A stretch of 64,000 bases of DNA, from contig NZ_BMDO01000011.1 of the NCBI RefSeq assembly GCF_014635825.1, positions 62,001-126,000 on the forward strand, written 5' to 3'. Shown piece after piece: positions 8,923 through 17,132 of the stretch. The position numbers and the translations under genes were made by a program. Numbering within the stretch: position 1 is the first letter of the stretch; each line of letters starts with the position of its first letter. The DNA is from Mucilaginibacter galii. GTDB taxonomy: Bacteria; Bacteroidota; Bacteroidia; Sphingobacteriales; Sphingobacteriaceae. The notes under the pieces are model-generated. The model searched no databases and was not told the origin of the DNA. It worked only from the letters and a program-made list of their open reading frames with translations.

Positions 8923-9636
8923 ATGAAGAATGTTTTGATCGCCTTGATGGTTAGCTGTATTCTTTCCTGCAAAACAGCTCCTCCAAAAAATAAAACTACG
9001 GTAGCTCCGGATACCGTAGTAAAGTCTGCCGTCCCCAAAAAGGCACATTCGCCAACTGAACAGCGTGCGCAAATGGAATTTGTGAACTACAATGATGATG
9101 GAGACTACTTTTTATTGTTTGCCCGTAAAGCAGATAGCACTTATTCCTTTATTTACAATGATGAAGACAGAAGCCTTAACCGGGGCGACCTTATTGAAGT
9201 GAAGTGGAAAAAAGGAATTATTGAAATAGCCGGGGATGGAGATGCACCCGCTGATGCAGATATCACCACCACGGTAACAAAGGTTAGTGATGGTGCGGTT
9301 TCCAAATTCAGAAATTCGTACGGAAAGCAGATCAAATATATACGGCCCGAAAGTGAGAGCTACTCAACTTCTTATTTAGATAAAATCTACAAAGTAGTGG
9401 AATACTATTTAGCTAACACAAAGGTGCCGCTGCTGCAACAAATTATTGATAAGAAAGAGGCTTTGAGCTACTCGGTTGAGCAGCAAACAAAAAATAGCCG
9501 GGAGTACACCATGATCGGAATCTCCACAACAAATGAACATAACGTTAATACTGTTCAGTGGCTATATTTCGACGGTGAGCATGAAATACTTTACGAATAC
9601 GACTTGCCAAAAGATGAGCTCGTTTTGTTCCGTTAA
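8923..9636 (+). CDS. Hypothetical lipoprotein
   Basis: 237 residues with a lipoprotein signal peptide (ILSC, Cys16), followed by a Lys/Pro/Thr-rich spacer of about 35 residues and a globular part from about residue 45 on. The globular part alternates beta-type segments (YFLLFARK, STYSFIYN, LIEVKWKKGIIEIAG) and ends with a Trp-Leu-Tyr-Phe-Asp strand. I do not recognise a family. It precedes another small lipoprotein gene (9689) by 52 bp on the same strand, so the two may be cotranscribed. Confidence 0.7.
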   Translation: MKNVLIALMVSCILSCKTAPPKNKTTVAPDTVVKSAVPKKAHSPTEQRAQMEFVNYNDDGDYFLLFARKADSTYSFIYNDEDRSLNRGDLIEVKWKKGIIEIAGDGDAPADADITTTVTKVSDGAVSKFRNSYGKQIKYIRPESESYSTSYLDKIYKVVEYYLANTKVPLLQQIIDKKEALSYSVEQQTKNSREYTMIGISTTNEHNVNTVQWLYFDGEHEILYEYDLPKDELVLFR

Positions 9637-9688
9637 AACATCTCCATTTAATTTTCAGCAAGTTGTCCTGTTCAATAGAATTAACCTT

Positions 9689-10214
9689 ATGCCATTGAAA
9701 CAGTTACTCGTTTTTCTATCATTAATAGTTATAGCCAGTTGTAAAAACAACAGCGGCAACCTATTTATTGAGCCGATAGACGAAAGCTTAAATGGCCGGT
9801 TAATTACGGGCCAAGGGCTTAATCCGAATTATTACAGCAAAAAAGATTTGTTTCAGTATTATGAGGTAGCTAATGATGGTGCATTACCCGCCGACTCGCT
9901 TTTTTTGAAATTAAACACTTTCATTAGCAAGAAATACAAACGCACAGCAATTGGCCAAGCAAGTACCCTCACAGTATTCTTTTATAAAAAAAAGCTGGTT
10001 TAACAACTATGATAAGCACATTTATGAAGCTGCCATGTATAGCGAAAATGGGAACATGGAAGATTACCATGACGACCTGATTGCACGAATATGGTTGGTT
10101 AAATTGAATAAAATGACTGATCAATATCTCCGTTATTGCTGGTTTTACAAGCAGGGCGCCGAATCAGTTGAACGGAAAGACACTGTTGATATGAAAACTA
10201 TTTTTGTGCACTAA
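9689..10214 (+). pseudogene. Small hypothetical lipoprotein broken by a frameshift
   Basis: The frame starting at ATG 9689 has a lipobox (IASC, Cys18) and stops at 10003 after 104 residues. A second frame runs without stop from before that point to 10214. The join lies at a run of eight A (9986-9993). With one A fewer, the product would read on from FYKK into SWFNNYDK and give 174 residues with a normal C-terminus. So the gene is either disrupted by a single-base insertion, subject to slippage at the A run, or carries a sequencing error. No family is recognised. It follows the lipoprotein gene at 8923 in the same direction. Confidence 0.65.
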
Positions 10215-10267
10215 TTAAACACTTGCTCTTTCAGCCTCGCGAAAGTTTCGCATTAAAAATTTCTTGC

Positions 10268-11143
10268 TTAAGCCTTTTTATAAATAAACTCTTTTTGGTA
10301 AGCTAAAGGAGTTTTGCCGGTTAGCTTTTTAAAGTATTTATGAAAGCTTGCAAAGTTATTAAACCCGCTTTCGTAACATATTTGCTGAATAGACAACTTA
10401 TCCTCTATCAATAGCTTACAGGCTATTCCTACTTTATACTCTAACAAAAATCCCGAATAGGTCTTACCGGTATGGGTTTTAAAATACCGGCAAAATGAAT
10501 TGGGGCTAATGTTGGCCACCATAGCAATCTCTTTCAGCGCTATTTTGTTCCGGTAGTTGCTAAATGAATACTCATAAATAGCATTTACCCTATCGTTCTC
10601 CGATTGCTCTAAGTTGGGCACAAATCCAACCGACGACAGGTATTCCACTTCATTGCTCTCAGCTATTGCCTCAAGGGTTTCCAGCAATAAAATCAATCGC
10701 CTTACACTATCGGCATTTAACATTTTCTGAATGAGCCCGGCAACCTTAATGCGGGTTTCACCTGTAATTTGGACACCGCGCTTAGCGCGGTCTAAAAGGT
10801 TTTTGATCAACTTGGTTTCGGGCAGTTGCAAAAACGAATTACCCCAAAAGGTATCACTAAAATGCACCACACTAACATCGGCCACACCACTTTCCTTATC
10901 GCTCTCGGGCAATTTGTTAAAACGCCAGTAATGCGGCAAATTCGAGCCAATGAGTATGACATCGCCATCGTTAAAATTTTGAATACTATCTCCCACAAAT
11001 TGGGTTCCCGCTCCTTTTTCTAAATAGATCAGCTCAACCTCGGCATGGTAATGCCATTTGTTATTAAAAAAAGGCACAACATCGCGCCTCACGCTGAAAG
11101 AATGCGCAGAGCCGGTAGCAACCTTGAGTAATTGTGGTTTCAT
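10268..11143 (-). CDS. AraC-family transcriptional regulator (cupin N-terminus)
   Basis: 291 residues. The N-terminal half is a cupin-like sensor (KWHYHAEVELIYLEKG, FNDGDVILIGSNLPHYW), and residues about 190-288 carry two helix-turn-helix motifs of the AraC/XylS type (IALKEIAMVANISPNSFCRYF and SIQQICYESGFNNFASFHKYF). Proteins of this kind bind a sugar or sugar acid through the cupin and activate nearby catabolic genes. It diverges from the UxaA-SDR-FAH operon across a 238-bp gap, so that operon is its likely target. The similarly built regulator at 44875 belongs to the same subfamily by eye. Confidence 0.93.
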   Translation of the reverse strand: MKPQLLKVATGSAHSFSVRRDVVPFFNNKWHYHAEVELIYLEKGAGTQFVGDSIQNFNDGDVILIGSNLPHYWRFNKLPESDKESGVADVSVVHFSDTFWGNSFLQLPETKLIKNLLDRAKRGVQITGETRIKVAGLIQKMLNADSVRRLILLLETLEAIAESNEVEYLSSVGFVPNLEQSENDRVNAIYEYSFSNYRNKIALKEIAMVANISPNSFCRYFKTHTGKTYSGFLLEYKVGIACKLLIEDKLSIQQICYESGFNNFASFHKYFKKLTGKTPLAYQKEFIYKKA

Positions 11144-11381
11144 GTCTTGATAGATGGATGCCGAATTGCCTCTTTAGCCAGGCAAGAACTAAATCAAATT
11201 AACAACTTTTATTGCCTAACTAAATTAATTATGCCAATAAAGTTTAATAAGTTGTAAATATTCAACAACCAGCTAACAGCCATATACCGTTATTTGTCAT
11301 ATCCAATTCTAAGACTTAAAGCACCTGTAATTATTCAATTAGTAAAGCTAATTACACGTCAGTATTACCATTTAACGCGTT

Positions 11382-13055
11382 ATGGAAAATTCAAATTCAA
11401 CCGGTCCGGTTAAATACCTTCAAATACATCCCGCAGATAATGTTCTTGTGGCCTTAACCGATCTTTCGCAAGGCACCATGATCGATTTTAACGGCAACCA
11501 CCTTACGTTGACCGGCAATGTAGCTGCCAAACATAAATTTGCCCTGCAAGATTTAGCTCCCGGTGACGATATTACGATGTATGGCGTCTTAGTGGGTAAA
11601 GCCAGTGCCCTGATAGAGAAAGGCGGGGCTGTTACTGTGGATAATATCAAACATGCGTCAGAAGATTTTAGGTTAGGAAACCGTAAAACGGAGTGGCACC
11701 AGCCCGATGTTAATGCGTATGCCCATAAAACATTTATGGGCTTTCACAGAGCCGATGGGTCGGTGGGCACTTCCAATTACTGGTTGGTAATACCTTTGGT
11801 TTTTTGCGAAAACAGGAATATCAATGTTTTAAAAGAAGCGTTATCGGCCAAACTGGGTTTTGCCAAACCGCGTGGTTATGAAAACGAGGTAGACAGTTTA
11901 GTACAAATGTATCAAACCGGTAAATCGGTTGAAGAGATACTGAATGCCGACCTGCAAACCACGCCCCAGCAGCAGCCCCATAAAAAACTTTTCCCAAATA
12001 TAGATGGCATCAAATTTTTAACACATGAACTTGGCTGTGGCGGCACACGTACCGATTCGGACGCCTTGTGCGGCCTGCTGGCCGGCTACATAACCCACCC
12101 CAATGTGGCGGGCGCTACCGTATTAAGCCTGGGCTGCCAGCATGCACAGGCCAGCATACTACAGGCCGAAATTGCTAAACGCGACCCTCACTTTAATAAG
12201 CCTCTGGTAATGCTGGAACAGCAGCAAATGGGTACCGAAAGCAAATTACTGCACGAAGCCTTAAAGCAAACCTTTGCCGGACTTATGCAGGCTAACAAAG
12301 AACAACGACAACCCGCCCCCTTATCTAAATTATGTATAGGATTGGAGTGTGGTGGCTCCGATGGCTTTTCCGGTATATCGGCTAACCCGGCGTTGGGTTA
12401 CCTGTCTGACATGCTGGTTGCTTTGGGCGGCAGCGTAATCTTAGCCGAATTTCCGGAGCTATGCGGCGTTGAACAGGAAATGAGCGACCGCTGTGTGGAT
12501 GAACCTACTGCCCTGCAGTTTATGAACCTGATGCGCACGTACAACGCACGAGCCGAGGCCGATGGTTCAGGGTTTTATGCCAACCCTTCGCCCGGTAATA
12601 TTAAGGATGGCTTAATTACCGATGCCATTAAATCTGCCGGAGCAGCTAAAAAAGGTGGCACCTCTCCGGTGGTAGATGTACTGGATTATCCAGAAAAGGT
12701 AACCAGGCCCGGCCTCAACTTACTTTGCACCCCCGGCAGTGATGTAGAAAGTACTACCGCCGAAGTTGCTTCAGGAGCTAATGTGGTATTATTTACCACG
12801 GGCTTAGGTACACCAACCGGCAACCCGGTTGCACCCGTTGTAAAAATAGCCACCAATACCAAACTATTCAACCGCATGCCCGATATTATTGATATTAACT
12901 GCGGTACCATTATTGAAGGACAGGAAACTATACCGCAAGCCGCCGAGCGCATTTTAAACTATGTAATTGACGTAGCCAGCGGTTATATACAGCCTAAAGC
13001 AGTACAATTAGGACAAGATGATTTCATCCCCTGGAAAAGAGGGGTTTCACTTTAA
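11382..13055 (+). CDS. UxaA-family (altronate/galactarate dehydratase) sugar-acid dehydratase
   Basis: 557 residues: a SAF domain at about 10-95, then the UxaA/GarD catalytic region with the conserved HELGCGGTRTDSDALCGLL and LECGGSDGFSGISANP segments (Cys residues there bind the metal) and the DINCGTII segment near the C-terminus. Classical UxaA removes water from D-altronate to give 2-keto-3-deoxy-D-gluconate. Here it heads an operon with an SDR and an FAH-family hydrolase, the last two steps of oxidative 6-deoxy-sugar breakdown, so it may act on L-fuconate or a similar 6-deoxy aldonate. An enolase-type fuconate dehydratase is also present at 33773, so the real substrate is open. No UxaB or UxuA homologue is seen that would support altronate use. 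Confidence 0.85.
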   Translation: MENSNSTGPVKYLQIHPADNVLVALTDLSQGTMIDFNGNHLTLTGNVAAKHKFALQDLAPGDDITMYGVLVGKASALIEKGGAVTVDNIKHASEDFRLGNRKTEWHQPDVNAYAHKTFMGFHRADGSVGTSNYWLVIPLVFCENRNINVLKEALSAKLGFAKPRGYENEVDSLVQMYQTGKSVEEILNADLQTTPQQQPHKKLFPNIDGIKFLTHELGCGGTRTDSDALCGLLAGYITHPNVAGATVLSLGCQHAQASILQAEIAKRDPHFNKPLVMLEQQQMGTESKLLHEALKQTFAGLMQANKEQRQPAPLSKLCIGLECGGSDGFSGISANPALGYLSDMLVALGGSVILAEFPELCGVEQEMSDRCVDEPTALQFMNLMRTYNARAEADGSGFYANPSPGNIKDGLITDAIKSAGAAKKGGTSPVVDVLDYPEKVTRPGLNLLCTPGSDVESTTAEVASGANVVLFTTGLGTPTGNPVAPVVKIATNTKLFNRMPDIIDINCGTIIEGQETIPQAAERILNYVIDVASGYIQPKAVQLGQDDFIPWKRGVSL

Positions 13056-13076
13056 AATATTCAACACATTACTCAT

Positions 13077-13841
13077 ATGTTTAAATTGACAGGTAAACAT
13101 GCTGTTATTACCGGCGGTGGTAGCGGCATAGGTAAAGCTATTGCCACACTATTTGCCCAGCAAGGTGCAGTGGTTCATATTATTGAGCTTAACGCCGATG
13201 CGGCGCAGCAAGCCGCACAACAAATTACAGCTGCCGGAAACCAGGCCTTTGCTTATAGCGCCGATGTAACCAACCAACAGCAAATTATTGACACCTTCCA
13301 ATCCATTGGCAAAATTGACATCTTGGTTAACAACGCCGGTATAGCCCACGTAGGCAATGTAGAAAAAACAGCTGAAGCCGATTTTGAACGTGTTTATAGC
13401 GTTAACGTAAAAGGTGCCTACAATTGTTTATTTGCAGCCATTCCAGTAATGAAAGCTAACGGCGGCGGTGTAATTGTAAGCATGGCGTCTATTGCTTCTT
13501 CAGTGGGTATTGCCGATAGGTTTGCCTACTCTATGAGTAAAGGTGCCATACACGCCATGAGCATGTCTATTGCCCGCGATTATTTGCACGATAATATTCG
13601 CAGCAACAGCATATCGCCTGCACGTGTGCACACGCCTTTTGTTGACGGTTTTATCTCTAAGAACTATGCCGGCCAGGAAGCCGAAATGTTTCAGAAACTA
13701 TCGCAAAGCCAACCCATAGGCCGCATGGCCAAACCCGAAGAAGTGGCCGGGTTGGCGCTGTACCTATGTTCAGAAGAAGCAGGTTTTATTACCGGTTGCG
13801 ATTACCCTATTGACGGCGGCTTTATAAAATTAAACAACTAA
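13077..13841 (+). CDS. SDR oxidoreductase, probable 2-keto-3-deoxy-L-fuconate dehydrogenase
   Basis: 254 residues, a classical short-chain dehydrogenase. TGGGSGIG at 12-19 binds NAD(P); NNAG at 85-88; the catalytic Ser138, Tyr151 and Lys155 (YSMSK) are present. A SPARVHTPFVDGF segment after the active site is like that of SDRs in fucose/rhamnose clusters. Set between a sugar-acid dehydratase (21 bp upstream) and an FAH hydrolase (6 bp downstream), it most likely oxidises C4 of 2-keto-3-deoxy-L-fuconate (or the rhamnonate analogue) to the 2,4-diketo acid. SDR substrates cannot be read from sequence, so the step is inferred from context. Confidence 0.85.
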   Translation: MFKLTGKHAVITGGGSGIGKAIATLFAQQGAVVHIIELNADAAQQAAQQITAAGNQAFAYSADVTNQQQIIDTFQSIGKIDILVNNAGIAHVGNVEKTAEADFERVYSVNVKGAYNCLFAAIPVMKANGGGVIVSMASIASSVGIADRFAYSMSKGAIHAMSMSIARDYLHDNIRSNSISPARVHTPFVDGFISKNYAGQEAEMFQKLSQSQPIGRMAKPEEVAGLALYLCSEEAGFITGCDYPIDGGFIKLNN

Positions 13842-13847
13842 CCTACT

Positions 13848-14702
13848 ATGAAACTGATAAGATACGGTAAGGCCGGCCAAGAAAAAATAGGCGTAATCTA
13901 TGACGGAAAACGGCTGGACACCTCAGCTTTTACAGCTAACTACGATGAAACATTTTTTGAAACCGACGGCTTAGTAAAGCTTAAGGAATATGTAAAAGCA
14001 AACCATACCCGTTTGGCTCAAATTAGCGACGATGAAAGGTTAGGCAGCCCAATTGCACGCCCGTCAAAAATTGTTTGTATTGGACTTAATTATGCCGATC
14101 ATGCTAAGGAAACCAATGCACCACTACCCTCCGAGCCGGTTATTTTCATGAAAAGCACTACTTCACTAACCGGCCCAAATGATGGTATTACCATCCCTAA
14201 AAATTCTACCAAAACCGATTGGGAAGTAGAACTGGCCGTGGTAATTTGCCAAAAAGCATCTTACGTAACCGAAGCAAAGGCGGAGCATTGCATAGGCGGT
14301 TATTTACTGCATAATGATGTATCGGAGCGCGAGTTTCAGTTAGAAAGAAATGGCACCTGGGATAAAGGCAAGGGTTGCGATACTTTTGCACCTTTAGGCC
14401 CCTACCTGGTTACACCAGATGAAATTGCTGATGTAAACAACATGCGTTTGTGGTTAAAAGTAAACGGCAAAACTATGCAGGATGGCACCACCGCTAACCT
14501 CATATTTAAAATTCCATACCTTATTTCATACGTGAGCCAGTTTATGACCCTGCTACCAGGCGATGTAATTTCTACAGGCACACCTGCCGGCGTTGGCTTA
14601 GGCTTTAACCCGGCTATATACCTCAAACCCGGCGATGTTGTTGAGTTAGGTATTGATGGTTTGGGCGAACAAAAACAGACGGTGACCGCTTACTCGAAAT
14701 AG
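13848..14702 (+). CDS. FAH-family hydrolase, probable 2,4-diketo-3-deoxy-L-fuconate hydrolase
   Basis: 284 residues: a short N-terminal domain (1-70) and the fumarylacetoacetate-hydrolase fold (about 72-282) with the GLNYADHAKE motif, FMKSTTSLTGPND, the metal-binding DWEVELAVVI stretch and STGTPAGVG near the C-terminus. Family members cleave a C-C bond in beta-diketo acids using Mg(II). After a UxaA-type dehydratase and an SDR, the expected reaction is 2,4-diketo-3-deoxy-L-fuconate + water -> pyruvate + L-lactate. Many databases call this type ureidoglycolate lyase, but there are no purine or allantoin genes here. It starts 6 bp after the SDR stop and ends before a strong terminator. Confidence 0.88.
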   Translation: MKLIRYGKAGQEKIGVIYDGKRLDTSAFTANYDETFFETDGLVKLKEYVKANHTRLAQISDDERLGSPIARPSKIVCIGLNYADHAKETNAPLPSEPVIFMKSTTSLTGPNDGITIPKNSTKTDWEVELAVVICQKASYVTEAKAEHCIGGYLLHNDVSEREFQLERNGTWDKGKGCDTFAPLGPYLVTPDEIADVNNMRLWLKVNGKTMQDGTTANLIFKIPYLISYVSQFMTLLPGDVISTGTPAGVGLGFNPAIYLKPGDVVELGIDGLGEQKQTVTAYSK

Positions 14703-14754
14703 TAAATAGAACGCGTATAACAGCGGCAAAAGAATAAGCCTGAGTAATGCCCTT

Positions 14755-14800
14755 AAAGTAAAACAGCACCCTTTTAATTAAAAGGGTGCTGTTTTACTTT
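14755..14800. terminator. 46-bp perfect palindrome, bidirectional terminator
   Basis: Perfect palindrome with a 23-bp arm on each side and a TTAA centre, lying between the FAH gene (plus, stop 14702) and the GH36 gene (minus, stop 14912). Both arms end in A-rich/T-rich tails, so it can end transcription from both sides. The rest of the gap (14801-14911) shows nothing recognisable. Confidence 0.85.
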
Positions 14801-14911
14801 ATATGGATCGAGGAATATTACGTCGACTCTTGACGGAGATCGATCCTATCGCGCATCACTTGCCCGATGTGGGACTTAGATTATCAACACACGTTTACCG
14901 TAAGTGCAATA

Positions 14912-17119
14912 TTACTTAACCTCGGTAAGGCTTAAGATTACGCTGGTTCTTTGGCTATTTAAATCGGGGTTAACGCCTACGGTCATCAAAAAATCGCCCG
15001 AAAGCGTGAGATTATTTTTGATAGTAGATTGCGTGCCGGGATAAAGGTTGATCTCTTTAACGAGGTAACGCTTTTGCGGATCCAACCCCTTAAGCTTAAC
15101 CGGCATCTTGCTGCTTTCGCCATAACGGTTATTCACCAGGTAATTAAACATGATGACTGTGGACTTAGCTGCATCGGCATACATGATACAGGCCATATTT
15201 TGCTCATAAGGGCTTCTTAACCGGTATTGGTCTCCCTGCCATATCACTCCTTTTAAATCATTGTACGCTTTTACGGCATTTTGGCAAAACTGCAGATCAT
15301 TAGTATTAAGCTTGCTTACCACAATGTCGAATCCGAGTTTGCCCATCATGGCTACATCCGTGCGGAATTTAATAGGCTGCTTGCCCCAGTCGGTCACATG
15401 GTTAGAGGTGGCTATAGCCGGATAGAAGTATGAATAATTCCATTGGATGAAAATGCGTTCCATAGGGTCGGTATTATCGCTCGGCCAAAACTCGGTAAAG
15501 TATTGCAGGGCGCCATAATCTACACGTCCGCCTCCGCCCGAACAAAGCATCATGGGTACGGTTGGATATTTGGCCCTAATGCGTTGAAGCACCTTGTATA
15601 AACCGCGCACATACTCTACATAAAACTGCGATTGGGCATCTTTAAGGTGAACTGCATAAGCATTATAGGTTACCGCATTGCAATCCCATTTAATATAAGC
15701 CAGCGATGGTGCTTTGATGAACAACGAATCAACCACCTGGTAAACAAAATCCTGCACTTTGAGATTGCTAAGATCAAGCGCTAACTGGTTTCTGAAATAA
15801 TACTCCTCCCGCTTAGGCTGCTTTACCACCCAATCCGGATGTTTTTGATACAGATCGCTCCGCGGATTTACCATTTCGGGTTCTATCCATATACCAAACT
15901 TTACGCCGTTGTTAACAGCCTCTTTGGCAATGGATGCTATGCCGTTAGGCAGCTTTTTACGGTTCTCCCGCCAATCGCCCAAACCGGCATGATCGTCGTT
16001 ACGGGGATGGTTGTTACCAAACCATCCGTCATCCAGCAAAAACAGGTCAACGCCTAACTTTTTGGTGTCTTTCAACAGCTCGCCCAACTTTTGTTCGTTA
16101 AAATCAAAATAGGTCGATTCCCAATTATTCAGCAGCGTTAACCGCTCGCCTTTACCGTTAAGTAATTTAAAATTACGGGCCCAGTTGTGTAAATGGCGAC
16201 TGGCATCGCCGGTGCCTTTATCTGATAACGTATACACAAAAGGCGGCGTGGTAAAGTCGGTTTCGGCATTTAATACATAAGCCGATGCGTAATTATTTAT
16301 ACCGGCAATAATGCGCAGGTTATCCTGATTATCTACCTCCATATCCACCTTAAAATTACCACTCCACTCCAGGCCACCGTATAATACGCTGCCTTCATCT
16401 TCCTTGGCCGGTCCGTTTAAGGAAACCATAAACACCGACGGCATGAACAGGTTGGCGCGCGTTCCCAATTTAGAATCTAAGGTTTTAATGCCGTGCGTAA
16501 GTTTCGACTCCTCGGGCTGCATTTCTTTTGCCCAATCGCCATGAAACTGCTTTAACCAGTATTCGTTAGCCTTAACATGCAGGTTGGCCGAGGCATACTT
16601 TTGCAGCGTAACCTTCCCTTTTTCGTGATGCTTAATTACGCTCCATTGCTCTATTACATCATCCTGATGGTAATATTTATAATATAAAGTAACCTCAAAA
16701 TTATAAACCGGGTCTTTTAACAACACCGATAACAGCGAAACACCGCTGCCCGCACTTTTTACCTCGTGACTAACGTACTGCAGGTCTAAAGACTGGTTAC
16801 CATCGGCGTGGGTTACGGTTATAGCCGGCTCAAACAGGTTTCGCGAACCCGATGGCGTGTAAGCCGAGTTAAGCAAACCGGCATGATCTTCGGCCTGCTT
16901 GTACGCCTCAGGCACGCTTTCATACTCTTTAGCGTTCGATAGCTTATGTCCAAAATAAATGCACCGCAAACGCTTATCATTACCGGCCTGTAGTACTACC
17001 GCCTGGTTGGCAGTTTCAATGGGAATTGTTACAACCTGGGCAAACGTTTCGCTAACACAGGCGAGCAGCCCGAACAGGAAAATGCTTTTGATGATGAAAC
17101 GGTGATTATAAATGGTCAT
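14912..17119 (-). CDS. GH36 alpha-galactosidase, exported
   Basis: 735 residues with a signal peptide (cleavage near TFAQ, residue 28), typical GH36 size. Order: N-terminal beta-supersandwich (about 30-310), TIM barrel (320-640), C-terminal beta domain. Barrel signatures include LLDDGWFG (361-368), WIEPEMVNP, IKWDCN with nucleophile Asp479, and CSGGGGRVDYG with acid/base Asp534. The enzyme removes terminal alpha-D-galactose by a retaining mechanism, most likely in the periplasm. It is the last gene of the first PUL, 13 bp after the clan GH-D gene and in line with the GH95 gene. Confidence 0.95.
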   Translation of the reverse strand: MTIYNHRFIIKSIFLFGLLACVSETFAQVVTIPIETANQAVVLQAGNDKRLRCIYFGHKLSNAKEYESVPEAYKQAEDHAGLLNSAYTPSGSRNLFEPAITVTHADGNQSLDLQYVSHEVKSAGSGVSLLSVLLKDPVYNFEVTLYYKYYHQDDVIEQWSVIKHHEKGKVTLQKYASANLHVKANEYWLKQFHGDWAKEMQPEESKLTHGIKTLDSKLGTRANLFMPSVFMVSLNGPAKEDEGSVLYGGLEWSGNFKVDMEVDNQDNLRIIAGINNYASAYVLNAETDFTTPPFVYTLSDKGTGDASRHLHNWARNFKLLNGKGERLTLLNNWESTYFDFNEQKLGELLKDTKKLGVDLFLLDDGWFGNNHPRNDDHAGLGDWRENRKKLPNGIASIAKEAVNNGVKFGIWIEPEMVNPRSDLYQKHPDWVVKQPKREEYYFRNQLALDLSNLKVQDFVYQVVDSLFIKAPSLAYIKWDCNAVTYNAYAVHLKDAQSQFYVEYVRGLYKVLQRIRAKYPTVPMMLCSGGGGRVDYGALQYFTEFWPSDNTDPMERIFIQWNYSYFYPAIATSNHVTDWGKQPIKFRTDVAMMGKLGFDIVVSKLNTNDLQFCQNAVKAYNDLKGVIWQGDQYRLRSPYEQNMACIMYADAAKSTVIMFNYLVNNRYGESSKMPVKLKGLDPQKRYLVKEINLYPGTQSTIKNNLTLSGDFLMTVGVNPDLNSQRTSVILSLTEVK

Positions 17120-17132
17120 TGCTATGCGTTAA

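Noticed and set aside
13848..14702. Ureidoglycolate lyase reading of the FAH gene
   Set aside because: No allantoin or purine breakdown genes are near; dehydratase and SDR neighbours fit sugar-acid cleavage better.
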